From Cryptomeria japonica (Eukaryota > Streptophyta > Pinopsida > Cupressales > Cupressaceae): a DNA stretch of 64,000 bases. The first letter of the stretch is position 1. Each line of letters opens with the position of its first letter. The stretch is taken from positions 114,972 to 178,971 of the forward strand of contig NW_026729138.1 in the NCBI RefSeq assembly GCF_030272615.1, in the 5' to 3' direction. A model generated the notes under the pieces. The model saw nothing but the letters and a program-made list of their open reading frames with translations. It was not told the DNA's origin and did not search any database. Made by a program: the position numbers and the translations under genes. Shown one piece after another: positions 12,055 through 22,290 of this stretch.

Positions 12055-14678
12055 ATGGATCAAGGTTAGTTTTTGTTTATTTTTGTCTTTCTTTCTGGTT
12101 TATGCAATTTGTTTTACATTTTGAATTTAATTTCATTAATTTTTATTAGGTTTTTTCATTTTTTGTTTCAAAAACCAGATTCTTCTAATCCAGAACAAGA
12201 ACAACCAAATGCACCTCCTGAAAACCCACAAGAACAACCAAATGCACCTCCTAAAAACACACAAGAACAACCCCCAATTCTTCCTTTTGACCGCACAACC
12301 GAAACATAGGAAGAATTAATTAATTAGTTAGGACAAAATACATCTAAAATCAATAGACTGATTGTAAAATTGAAAACTTCTGAACTTGACCATCATCAAT
12401 CCCTCGCCACTAGCCTAGAAACATTAGCTGGTGGTGCCATAGATGTTTCCATAGAAATTACCAAATGGGGAAGCTTTAGGGATAGGTGTCGTCAATTCTA
12501 TGCCAATGGGCTATCATATGATGGAGTTAAAAACAAAAATATTTCTAAACAACAAATATGTGCCCTTTTTGTTGACCCCAAAACTGGCCAATCATTACCT
12601 CCTAATGCAAAGAGGTTTCCCATACATTGGTGTACCAATGTGCAGATGAAGAATCTTTTTTGGCAGAGGTGGTGGATGGTCTTTGATGATCCACTTGTAA
12701 TAATTATGAGGTGCCATTATATATTTTGAGAAAAATATATTGTGAGTTTGTGCTCAATGTGCGCCCAAATTATTTTGACATGAGAGAGTTTCATGCTAGA
12801 GGTGGTGGCTCTGCCCAAGATAGACCTAGAGCCCGTAGGCGATTAGCTACGGAGAGTCGCCGCCCCCTAGCACCCAAACCCAAGGTGCATCAGGCTGTCC
12901 CATTAGAGCTGAAAGAGTCGATGGAGCTACAGACTCTTCAAGCAACCATAATATTGACTGGTGCCATTATCCAGCATGGGACATCATTAGCACACCCTAT
13001 TGTATTGGATGATGATCCGTTAGAGGGCGACAGAGAGCCCATCGAGCATATGTGTGTCAGTTGCTTGGGGATATGCTCGAGGATAGATGATGTAGCCGAT
13101 GCAGATGGATACTCATATCATCTATGCATGATTTGTGGTTGTAGATGTCAGGCTCACACGATTCAGGATGTCGCACTGACAGATGAGTTGATGGACATGG
13201 TGTTTGCCCATGAGCCATAGACACAGGTGTGTTGATTTGAATTCATAACATTTTATTTATCAGTCACTTTAATTTTGTAATTACATAAATGAATTTTCAT
13301 TTATACAACGATTTAAATTGAGACAAATAATATGCAGTTCAAGATGCAACAGCGGTATCCCATACACCTCCCCCAGTTACCACAGCTTCAACTTCGATGC
13401 CTGAGGTATAAATTTTGTAACATGTTAAAATAGAATAGTACACTTTGAATTCAAAAGAATACAAGATATACTAACTATCTTTAATGCTTGGTCCAATTTC
13501 TTGTTTGTAGGTGTTGACAGGGAACGAAATGTCCCAGATTGATGACATCACGCTGTCAACGATCGATTTTGGCCTACAAGGCTATACGGTATGATATTTT
13601 GTACAAATCTTTTTATGTATTGTTTTGATCGAATATGCAAGTCATTTCATTTTAGATTTTTAAAATTATGTTTAATTTATTATCTGTACTAATATCTCAT
13701 GTTAATTTTGTGTTTTTAGGGTACCCCCTCCACGTCTAGGACTTGTCCTAAGAAAAAGAATTCCTCGAGGACACCAAAACATGTGAAGAAGGTAATTGAA
13801 CACATTTTTAGTTGTACAATTTTTTGAAAATGTTGAAATCAAGTACTAGTTGGGGTTTGTAGATTTATTAGTGTTTTCTGTCTATTTTACATGTACAACG
13901 GCCATTGAGCTTTGTGGATATGTTGAATGCACTTGATTCACCCGTGGATCAAGAGAGGGAGGAGGTATGTATCTCTACTTTATTTTCTTGATTTCATGAT
14001 TATATGCACACGTACATGTGAACTTGTGATATATTATAATCTTATAATTTTTTCATACAGGAAATATCCATACCTATTTCGTTAATGGCGAACCCTCCTC
14101 CTTGCACTAGAGAAGCATCTCAGGATCCGGTACACTTTTGTTTGATATGTAAAATTAATTGTTTTCAACCTTCAATACTTATCATTATATTAATTGTATT
14201 TAATCTTTGTACATTTTTTGTATAGGTAATAGCATCAGTTTCTACATCGATGGTGAGCCATCCTAAATCCATTGGAGAAACATCTCAGGCACAGGTACGT
14301 CATTGTTCTCTATAGTATAGCTTTTAAGTGTTTTTGATATATTTATGTTAGTACATTGTATTAATTGTACATTTAATCTACAATAGACTCCTTCGCGGTA
14401 TGACCATAACGTGGATCGATTTAAGTATGTCTTCAAGAAAAATTCTAAGAGTGACAAGGAGAGGAGAGCAAAGACATTAGCTCCTGGATCAGCCGATGAG
14501 GTAATCTACATTTCAATTGCAAAAGAATTAAAGTTAAATGCATAGTTATGATGTTAATTGTGAACTATTTTCTACAAAAGAATTCTAACTTGGCTTTTGA
14601 ATTGTGGTTTTGTAGCCATCTACAGAGCCGCGTACTGCACCGAAGAGGCTTGATTTTGATGATCCACCACAAGTTTAG
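12055..14678 (+). pseudogene. Ten-exon transposon-borne gene with Q/P-rich N-terminus and Cys-rich centre, broken
   Basis: Product not recognised. Proposed exons: 12,055-12,064; 12,179-13,228; 13,338-13,405; 13,511-13,588; 13,720-13,791; about 13,899-13,964; 14,061-14,129; 14,226-14,294; 14,387-14,500; 14,616-14,678. The introns after exons 3-9 fall between codons. The start is ATG at 12,055, because splicing the tiny first exon (donor GTTAGT) keeps frame with exon 2. Order along the protein: EQPNAPP repeats, a Trp/Cys region (KWGSFRDRCRQFY, FWQRWWMVFDD), a Cys cluster (CVSCLGIC then CMICGCRC) that could bind zinc, Ser/Pro/Thr-rich small exons, a basic PKKK stretch, and an acidic C-terminus. 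Lesions: TAG at 12,307, TAG at 12,325, a frameshift near 12,690-12,715, TAG at 13,218, and AA instead of AG before exon 6. It is convergent with the transposase-like gene and probably an accessory protein of the same element (inference). Confidence 0.6.
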
Positions 14679-15222
14679 GATCATATAGTGTTAGTTTTGG
14701 TCATAGAATGACCAATACATGTAGATATATTCTACATTTTTATTGTATATCGATTTGCACATGGCATATGCCACATTTTTGTAATACTTGTATTGACTTG
14801 GTAGACATGCCTTTTTTATATATATAAATATCAATATTCGATCCAATAAATGTGTAATGAGTTCATTATTTTGTATTCATTGTATTTTGTGGTTGTCCTT
14901 TTATAAATTTAAATGAATACTTGCATATGTAATCAACAATATGAATATAAACAACAAAATATATGATATAAAGCATTGCAATCATGGAATATGATTTGAT
15001 AAAATTTCTAAAATGTTGAATTAACCCTACAAAACTCCTTGTATTCAGTTCATTATTGTGTATTTGTTGTATTTGGTGGCTGCCCTTTTATAAATTTAAA
15101 TGAATATTTGTATATGTAATTAACAATAAGAATATAAACAATAAAAATTGACAATATGAATTTAAACAACAATGTGTTTGGTGCGAGAGCACTCTCATGC
15201 TCGCAATGGTCAAATTTTGTTC
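14679..15222. repeat. Downstream region with a ~187-bp direct duplication
   Basis: The segment at about 14,859-14,960 (TTCATTATTTTGTATTC, GTCCTTTTATAAATTTAAAT, then GTAATCAACAATATGAA) recurs at about 15,046-15,150 in the same order with a few changes. It follows the stop of the ten-exon gene and may include its 3' end. No gene seen. Confidence 0.65.
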
Positions 15223-16366
15223 CTCGTGTGCACAAACCAACATCGCGAGCGCATCTAGGTGGGAAGGTTTATGCTAGGCATGCCCCTGTCATGCATCCCA
15301 AAGCAATAGAACATCGAGAGTCATACCCTATTGGTACAATCTCTCAAGTGCCCTGAGTCCAAAAAAATGTCAAAATTTGACGGACTGTTTCTTCCAATCC
15401 ATGACACATACGGTCGATTTGTTTGATGACTCAGAGCCATTTTCAATTAGTAGCATTTTTTTGCCTGCTCAAAAAATCGTCAGTTGCTTGCAAGGAAAAG
15501 TTGCAAGATTGGCTAGAATTGATTCTGTTCCTCATGTGCACAAACCAAAATCACGAGCGCATCTGGGTGGATAGGTTTACAGTAGGCATGGCCCTATCAT
15601 GCATCCCACAGCACCAGAACGTCGAGAGTCATACCCTACTGGTGAGATCTCTCAAGTGCCCTGAGTCCAAAAAATTGTCAAAATTTGACCGACTGTTTCT
15701 TCCAATCCATGACACATACGGTCGATCTGTTTGATCCCATGGGGTCACATGAGGCTCCTCTACAATGGCCTATCTTGGTTTTCAATGACTCAGAGCCATT
15801 TTCAATTAGTAGCATTTTTTCGCCTGCTTAAAAAACCATCAGTTGCTTGCAAGGAAAAGTTGCAAGATTGGCTAGAATTGATTCTTGTCCCCATGTGCAC
15901 AAATTGACATTGCGAGCGCGTCCAGGTGGGTAGTTTTACGCTAGGCATGCCCCTATCATGCATCTCAAAGCACCAGAATGTCGAGAGTCATACCCTATCG
16001 ATGCGATCTCTCAAGTGCCCTGAGTCCAAAAAATTGTCAAAATTTGATGAATTGTTTCTTCCAATCCACGACACATACATTCGATCTGTTTGATCTTGTG
16101 GGGTCACCTGAGGATCCTCTACAATGGCCTATCTCTCTTTTTGATGACTCGGAGCCATTTTCAATTAGTAGCATTTTTTCGCCTACTCAAAAAACCGTTA
16201 GTTGCATACAAGGAAAAGTTACAAGATTGGCTAGAATTGATTATGTTCCTCATGTGCACAAACCGACGTCATGAGTGCATCTGGGTGCATAGGTTTATAC
16301 TAGGCATGCCCCTATCGTGCATCCCAAAGCACCAGAACATCGAGAGTCATACCCTATCGATGCAAT
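15223..16366. repeat. 359-bp tandem repeat, about 3.3 copies
   Basis: Anchor word TGTGCACAAA recurs at about 15,229, 15,536, 15,895 and 16,254. Spacing is about 308, 359 and 359 bp. The first unit lacks about 51 bp (the GGGGTCAC...CCTACAATGGCC part present in the others), and the fourth breaks off after CATACCCTATCGATGC. Units differ by a few percent. The short frames here are the same repeat in several registers. The array lies between the two convergent genes of the transposon, and its copy is at 62,623-63,767. Confidence 0.9.
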
Positions 16367-16929
16367 GCTTGACAACGTTTTTGACAATAATGACATTTTT
16401 TGCTCAAATTGTATCTAGTCTCAATCTATGACCCCTATGACCTAATAATGACTCAAATAATTATCCATGATTATACAAGAATCAAGAATGCTCATGATTG
16501 ACCAGGGACACATCACATATACTCAAACCATAGTCACAAAATATTGACACACAAAATAGTCACAAAACATTGTCACATATTATTCAAAAATTTGCCTCTA
16601 AATATGGTCAAATCAGCTCTTGTCTATTTGATTATACAAAAAATTGTCTTACAAATAATCTCACGAGCTTTGATAAAAAAATTGACATTACAATATATGT
16701 GATTCAGTTCATCGCCATTTTAATATACAAATCATCTCATGGGCTTTTATACAAAATTTGGCATTACAATATGTGCGATTCAGCTCATCGCTATTTTAAT
16801 ATACAAAATTTGGCATGCACATATGTACAAATCAACTCATTGCCACTTAAATATACAAAATTATGCCCCTAAACATGTAAAAAATAGCTCATGGGCATTT
16901 ATATATACAAAAAATGAATATAGAACAAT
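16367..16929. repeat. Short degenerate tandem repeat, about 57 bp
   Basis: From about 16,585 to 16,915 the phrase TATACAAAATTTGGCATTAC...CAGCTCATCGCCATTTTAA recurs five or six times with divergence. The part before 16,585 is unremarkable. The array lies just past the 3' end of the minus-strand gene. No gene is supported. Confidence 0.6.
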
Positions 16930-18736
16930 TCGTTGATGATTTATACAAAATTCTCAAAATCATTCTACTCTGAACCATAGAATCAATCAAGTGAGCCTTC
17001 AGATTGGCTCTAACCCGTATTATGTCAAGTATTGCCTCGTGGTTAGATTCACGAACTTTCCATAAAATCTTGTTATGAGGTCTACCACGGTACTTCATCA
17101 AATGAGTATTTGTTGCAACAACAAGGTTAGAGAAATGAATAATATGTCTGTGTGTTTCAAAGTCCTCAAACAACCAAACATTAGAATTCTTGATAGGGTA
17201 TCTCCGAAGCCATGTTTCTATCACGACAACAGACCCTATTGGGTACTCAATACCCTCTCTGTCAATGATTGTGGTTGTCAATTTTCTTTTAGGCTCAACA
17301 CAACGACACAAATAGTAATATGTTCCTTCTTCATTGTTCTCTTCTGCAGCAACTGCATACACATGACTTGTATTTTATAAAGTGTTAATTAATACCAAAA
17401 ATAAAGTATGATGTACAACAAAATGAACCAAAAAGAATACTTGCAAAAAAATTAACTCAAAAAATCAATTGAATCCACTAGGTCGGATACATGGTCAAAA
17501 TCCACTGATGTCTCCATCTGGCTCAATTATAGTGCTTTGGGAATTTGATATGAATCAATGGGAACCAACAGTCTACAAGACCATTTGTCAACCCACTCTT
17601 CTAATTCACATTGTTCCCAAAAATAATACATGCATGAAGAGAAAAAACATACCATCTGTCTCGTATAAATTATCAGTGAACTTGAATTTGAACTCATAAA
17701 TGAGTGCATGTCACTCAATCCTACAACTGTACAACAATCTAGATAGTTTTCAATGTTAGATCCAGCAATCAACCAAAAATATCTACGAACCAATGACGTA
17801 CCTGGATTACCTGGACCAATTGTAGACTTACACCATCGTACAATTGTTCCTACATCTACCAACTCAGCACCACCTTCGTACTTCAATTCTTCCCTAGCTT
17901 GGGCTCTTTTCACACATGCTCCTGCACCATCGTGCTCTCCCTTACCATGTCCAGCCTCAGTGAAATTCCAAAAATGTTGTACACCGCTTGTCACATGCAT
18001 CCTTGTCAACCAATAAAACATCCTTGCATTCTTCAATTATGCGGTGCAATTATCTGACCATATTAAGTGTCGGTTGTATCGTATGTTCCTTTCCTTTAAA
18101 CTATCATAGAAAACTATAAAGCATCCTTGTACAAACTCTGATGAATGAGTACGATCATCACTTATGTAGAAGTGATACTCTCTTACAACCTTTCTATCCT
18201 CCTCTATGCTATCATCTGCATGCATGAATGCTATGTGTACAAAAATAGAAACTTGTGTAGAGTGATAATACATGGATTGCACTTTATTTTGAGGTTGTAG
18301 TGTATAATTTTCAGCGAAATCAACGATAGAGACAATGGTGCCAAGAGGAAATGTGTCCTTACACAACTTGAATTGCTCATCTAACCATCAAGCTCTATGT
18401 GTATGCATTATGTACTCATAAACTAGTTTCTCTTGAAACATTTTCATAAATTGAGCTACACATATCATTTTTCACTAGCTCACATCTCTTCAAATCTTTT
18501 CCATCTTTAACTTCATATGTGACTGTCTTGTATTTTCTGAAAGAAACTAGTTTTGTACCAATTTCATGTGTGCTCTTCAAATGTATGCATCTTGGTAAAC
18601 GTTGCAAACCACCACATATAGCACAATAACCTTCCAAACAAAGCATCTTATAATAAATGCAACCATCATGTCTATTACATAACACACTTGAAATAAATTC
18701 TCTTGCTGGCTTAGGAGGTGCTTGTATATTACATTC
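16930..18736 (-). pseudogene. DDE-transposase-like gene, broken
   Basis: Conceptual reading across several lesions gives, from the N-terminus: a Cys/His-rich part (YCAICGGLQRLPRC), a conserved-looking block (KTVTYEVKDGKDLKR), VDFAENY, HFYISDD, IWSDNC, then HGKGEHDGAGACVKR. The last exon begins at 17,352 after AG and has WLRRYP and WLFEDFE. The first Asp (codon 18,319-18,321), second Asp (18,052-18,054) and the Glu of GKGEHDG (17,935-17,937) are spaced 89 and 39 positions apart. That fits an RNase-H-fold DDE core and is my inference. I recall similar DFAENY...HGKG proteins as uncharacterised repeated families in plants and cnidarians, but cannot name the family. Lesions: a frameshift near 18,416, TGA at 18,388-18,390, TAA at 18,037-18,039 and TAA at 17,527-17,529. 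The 5' exon boundary is taken from a TTTTGTAG acceptor ending at 18,737. Upstream exons are not identified. Confidence 0.6.
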
Positions 18737-18841
18737 CTACAAAACATCGTTAGTGTGAAAAGTAGAACAAATATGATGAAAAATATCATAATGCATGGAA
18801 AATTCAATATGCATCCTACAACAACACATGGTGCGTACATG

Positions 18842-18901
18842 ATAGAGAGAGAGAGAGGGAGAGAGAGAGAGGGAGAGGGAGAGAGAGGGAAAGGAGAGGG
18901 G

Positions 18902-18943
<42 letters not shown>

Positions 18944-19086
18944 TGAGAGAGAGAGAGAGGGGGAGAGGGGGGTGGGAGAGGGAGAGAGAGGGAGAGGGAG
19001 AGAGGGAGAGAACATGGGGGGAAGGGAGATGTAGAGGGAGGGAGAGAGGGAGAGAAGAGGGGGGAGGGAAGGTAGAGAGAGGGAGA

Positions 19087-19142
<56 letters not shown>

Positions 19143-19333
19143 GGGAGTGGGAGAGAACATGGGGGGAAGGGAGAGGTAGAGGGAGGGAGAGAATACATGA
19201 TAAAAATCAAAGAGGAAGTTGCAGATAAGAAATAAATTCACTTACTTCTATAGAAGTGCAGACACAGTTGCAATGGGGTATGGAGGGAGAGAAGAAGAGA
19301 AAGAGGGATGGGGTATGGAGGAAGGGAGAAGGG

Positions 19334-19364
<31 letters not shown>

Positions 19365-19375
19365 TGTATGCGTTT
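18842..19375. repeat. (GA)n purine tract
   Basis: Long GAGAGA/GGGAGA low-complexity DNA at 18,842-19,195, resuming at 19,278-19,372. Apparent frames on both strands are Arg-Glu or Ser-Leu-Pro translations and are not genes. It sits at the 5' side of the minus-strand transposase-like gene and may have replaced or separated its upstream part. Confidence 0.95.
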
Positions 19376-19534
19376 TAGAGGGAGAGACGATACACTTACA
19401 TGTGTATATATATGTTTAGTATATTATATGTATATAAACATATTATATATACAATGTCATATTATACACATATTATATATTACATATATTATATGTATAT
19501 ACACATATTATACATAGAATATCATATTATACAA
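19376..19534. repeat. TA-rich low-complexity DNA
   Basis: Repeated TATATGTATATA, CATATTATA and ACATATTATA words next to the GA tract. Confidence 0.8.
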
Positions 19535-19690
19535 TAGCGCGTACACGCTGTTTATAGTAAAGATAGTGCGCACGCGTTGTTTAAAGGGAAACAAGCGCAT
19601 ACGTGCTGCTTACACTATACATACTGCGTACGCACTTTTTAAACCATAAGTACCACGTACGTGCTTTTGACTCTTTAGGCTTGGAAATAG
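19535..19690 (+). promoter_or_regulatory. Right subterminal CGTACG-type motif array
   Basis: Words such as GCGCGTACACGCTG, GCGCACGCG, GCGCATACGTGCTG, GCGTACGCAC and CACGTACGTGC occur at about 30-bp spacing, like the left array. TAGGCTTGGAA at 19,676-19,686 is the inverse of TTCCAAGCCTA at 11,779-11,789. Pairing of the two arrays is the best internal support for one large element. Confidence 0.55.
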
Positions 19691-20468
19691 GCCTGGATGA
19701 TAAAGCTACGGATTGGAAGTTTGATTTCCCTCCATTTCTCTCATTTTTGACGTGTTTTATTTTATCAACTTGGTTTATCGACTTTGTCATCATCAGGTTT
19801 ACACTTCATTAAGTGGGTATTTTTAAAATTGCCACCATATTTTCACCCATCTTCTAAGCTTTCTAACCATATAATTTTTTTTCAATTTGAACAACAATAA
19901 CATATTATTATTGAATTTCTTTTACTAGTGTCTCCATAGTTCTCACAGACATAGGTGCACCATTTTTTGAATAACTTTTGATATACGTATTTAAATTTAA
20001 AAAAATTTATATATTATTGTAGTGCACTTGATTCTTTACAAAAAAAATTTTAAAAAATTGTATTTTTGATTTGTTTAGTGCAACTTATGCTTCGTGCATG
20101 AACAGGAACCGAATTTTTAGCATGTGCTCGATTGGAAAAATCATTAAAAAAAAATACTCAACAAAAAATTACAAAAAATTACACATATTCTAGTGCTCAC
20201 TCTTAACTATCTTTTTGCCAAAGGATTTGTCAAAATACTAAATCTAACTATAACTTTTTTATGCGCACATTAGACACTATGTTATGTTTTTCAGAAAAAA
20301 ACAGGGTCATGTTTTCGTGCGCGAAGGATTTTACCCCCTTAATCTTATCCAATTTTGAAAAAGTGGAAACTAGATTAAGAGTACTACAATATTTGTTCTT
20401 TGATTATCTTCATATCTTGAGTGGATGACTTTCAAATTTTGCCTCTAAGTTTAGGATCACCTGATTTC
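19691..20468. other. Unassigned right subterminal DNA of the transposon
   Basis: No gene recognised. AT-rich with A-runs. It is much longer than the matching left interval (about 50 bp between TIR and array), so the element is asymmetric or has internal insertions here. Confidence 0.4.
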
Positions 20469-20520
20469 AGAAAAAAAGTGTCCACTTATACCCCCCTTTT
20501 TGACTACCATCTTTGTGCAC
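20469..20520 (-). repeat. Right terminal inverted repeat of the transposon
   Basis: Read on the minus strand from 20,520: GTGCACAAAGATGGTAGT, then AAGTGGACAC after a G-run. It matches the left end at 11,663. The flanking bases (TTACCCA) do not obviously repeat on the left side. Confidence 0.55.
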
Positions 20521-20624
20521 TTACCCAACAATTCTAAAATAAATCTAGAATTCATTTACATGGATATACAAATTTCTCCATTACAATAATCATCTTACTA
20601 AAACAATAGAACGAATTTATGAAA

Positions 20625-20990
20625 AAAAAAATGTCATGTTTCAAAAATTAATTACCTTCTTTAATCGAACAATTTTATATCTCCACATCAAATCTACAAA
20701 ATTATATCCTTCGATTTACCGATGTCAAGTAAACCTATTTTTGTATCTTGAAACTAATTCTTCTCCTAACAATATTGGTGAAGACTATTCTCTATACAAA
20801 GTATATCTGCGCCCATCAAATAAAAGATTATTACTACTTATGAATTATATTTTATTATAAATAATAATCAACTAACTATGATGCATTATGCACTACTATT
20901 TTGATTTATTAAGTTAAAAAAAACATATATAATAAACATAAACATATCTTGTATGAAGATCACCTTTGATAAAAACAATATCACAAGTGG
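20625..20990 (+). repeat. Diverged direct repeat, copy B
   Basis: Counterpart of 10,855-11,285, with phrases TTTATATCTCCA, GGTGAAGACTATTCT and AATCAACTAACTATGATGCA in the same order. The 74-codon plus-strand frame at 20,636 lies wholly inside this repeat and is not supported as a gene. Confidence 0.6.
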
Positions 20991-21985
20991 ACTCAGAAAT
21001 CGTTTAAAACTTGCTCTCACTTGTTCTTTTTGTCTTGATGATGCATCATGGTGTCTGATCCGAAAGATTAACAACATAAAAATCTACACAATCAAATCCA
21101 AAAAAATAATAAACAAATCACTATAGACCTTCATGAATACATTTAAAACTGGTTACTAAACAATACAATGTTTATAGTGCATTTCACAGAAAATTAATCT
21201 TCAAGAGAATTTCCTCTGATTTTACCAAAAAAATAAGGAAACAAATCATTTAATTCTTTGATTAACCATCACAATCACGCTTTCGGAAATAATTGAAACG
21301 TGGCCCAATCGATGGTAAGGGAGTTGCGTACGTACTAAAGCCGGTTTGAAAGTGCTTGAAAATTACTTGTGCAACACGTCTTTGACTGCACTATTTTTTC
21401 CGACAGAGGGAGGAGTTTGAGCTCGTTGAGAAGAAACGTCCGCGTAGCTCCACGAGTTTGAAAATTTTAGTTTGAGGCAGGGCCCATCCATTCTTTTATG
21501 AGTTTTGTATTAATAAAATCCATATGCACTTGTTTCGGCTCTGCTTCTCAGATTTGACTAGAATGTCCTTTCCTCCTCGGAAACCACCTAACGGTTACCT
21601 CGAAGAAGAACGTTAGATTAAGAAAGTTAAAATAAGACATGAGGAAGCTTCGTATAGGTTAGGTTAAGGAAGGAAGGATTCCACATAAGGAAGACTTCCT
21701 TGAAATGTTTTACTGCTTTCTTTCATAAATTGGAGGAACTGAACACGAATGGGGTTCCGCATAAGGGGGACTTTCCTCAAATTCTACATGGATTTGTTGA
21801 GTTTAAATATAAGATGGAGCATTGCAGCTTGTTAGGAGGTCACTCATTTTAATGACATTCTAGTTTAAATATTATAAAATCGATTTAAAATAGGTGTTCG
21901 AGAAGGATATTTTTAGATGTTTTTATATAGATATATTAAAAATATATGTGCTAATGGGTAAATCAATTGTGTATCATGAAAATAA
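20991..21985. other. Unassigned intergenic DNA
   Basis: No gene recognised. The part at about 21,280-21,540 has higher GC with words like TTGCGTACGTACT and GAAACGTCCGCG, unlike its AT-rich surroundings. It might be an old element end or promoter, but I see no coding frame beside it. Confidence 0.4.
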
Positions 21986-22290
21986 CGGTATGTGAAACAT
22001 GAAATTGTACATGTTTTGAATGATGTTTAGCTAGTTCCTTTAATATTGTACTTTGTAAGTGATAGTTCTTTGAACTTGGTAATTTCTTTGGTGTATCATT
22101 TTGTTTAACTACTAATTATGGAATGAATTGTAAAAGTGACATTTTTTAATTTTTTATCTAAATACTAATTTCTTTTATTTAGATTTTTAAACAAAAGAAA
22201 TCTACTTCCCAAAACAAGATCATGGTATTTTTTATCAATATGATCACAATTTTTTCGCCTTCAACTTATATATGTAGTCTTGAATAATTG
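21986..22290 (+). repeat. Diverged direct repeat, first copy
   Basis: Phrases TACATGTTTTGAATGAT and CTTATATATGTAGTCTTGAA occur here and, in the same order, at 23,325-23,505. The internal spacing is shorter in the second copy. No coding capacity seen. Confidence 0.65.

Larger units (their letters stand above)
1..16599. repeat. Left copy of a 47.4 kb tandem duplication
   Basis: This stretch matches 47,401-64,000 line by line in the same orientation. The offset is 47,400, becoming 47,401 after an A-run indel at about 15,669. Differences seen by eye (left/right base, left coordinate): 8,564 T/A; 8,669 T/C; 9,355 G/A; 10,238 G/T; 11,878 G/A; 11,917 T/C; 12,893 G/A; and six versus seven A's near 15,669. 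Both window edges cut the repeat, so its full length and copy number are unknown. It may be a very recent tandem duplication, or an assembly artefact such as a haplotig joined in tandem. Confidence 0.95.
11663..20520. mobile_element. Candidate two-gene DNA transposon, about 8.9 kb, decayed
   Basis: Proposed ends are inverted: GTGCACAAAGATGGT starts at 11,663 on plus and at 20,520 on minus, and each is followed within about 50 bp by AAGTGGACAC. Inside lie CGTACG-type subterminal arrays (about 11,760-11,920 and 19,535-19,670) with inverted TTCCAAGCCTA boxes. There is a plus-strand ten-exon gene (12,055-14,678) and a convergent minus-strand gene with a DDE-like core (16,930-18,736). Convergent genes plus subterminal motif arrays are reminiscent of En/Spm-type organisation, but the ends are not CACTA and I cannot name the superfamily. 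No target duplication could be fixed. Both genes carry stops and frameshifts, so this copy is not autonomous. Gene limits are firmer than element limits. Confidence 0.6.

Noticed and set aside
15223-16366. CRISPR-like array
   Set aside because: Units of 359 bp in tandem without short unique spacers, and the genome is eukaryotic.
15377-16431. Frames of 65-113 codons over the 359-bp repeat
   Set aside because: They recur in several registers, overlap each other, and differ between the two 47.4 kb copies because of one A-run indel.
17353-17652. Intron of the minus-strand gene starting at GTATGT (17,652)
   Set aside because: Splicing it to the acceptor before 17,352 breaks frame, and the frame beyond the donor still looks coding (EEWVDKWSC). 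The intron probably starts further on, after about 17,470.
18722-19241. Long frames over the GA tract on both strands, and the CT tract frames at 25,072-25,477
   Set aside because: Simple-sequence artefacts (Arg-Glu, Ser-Leu-Pro).
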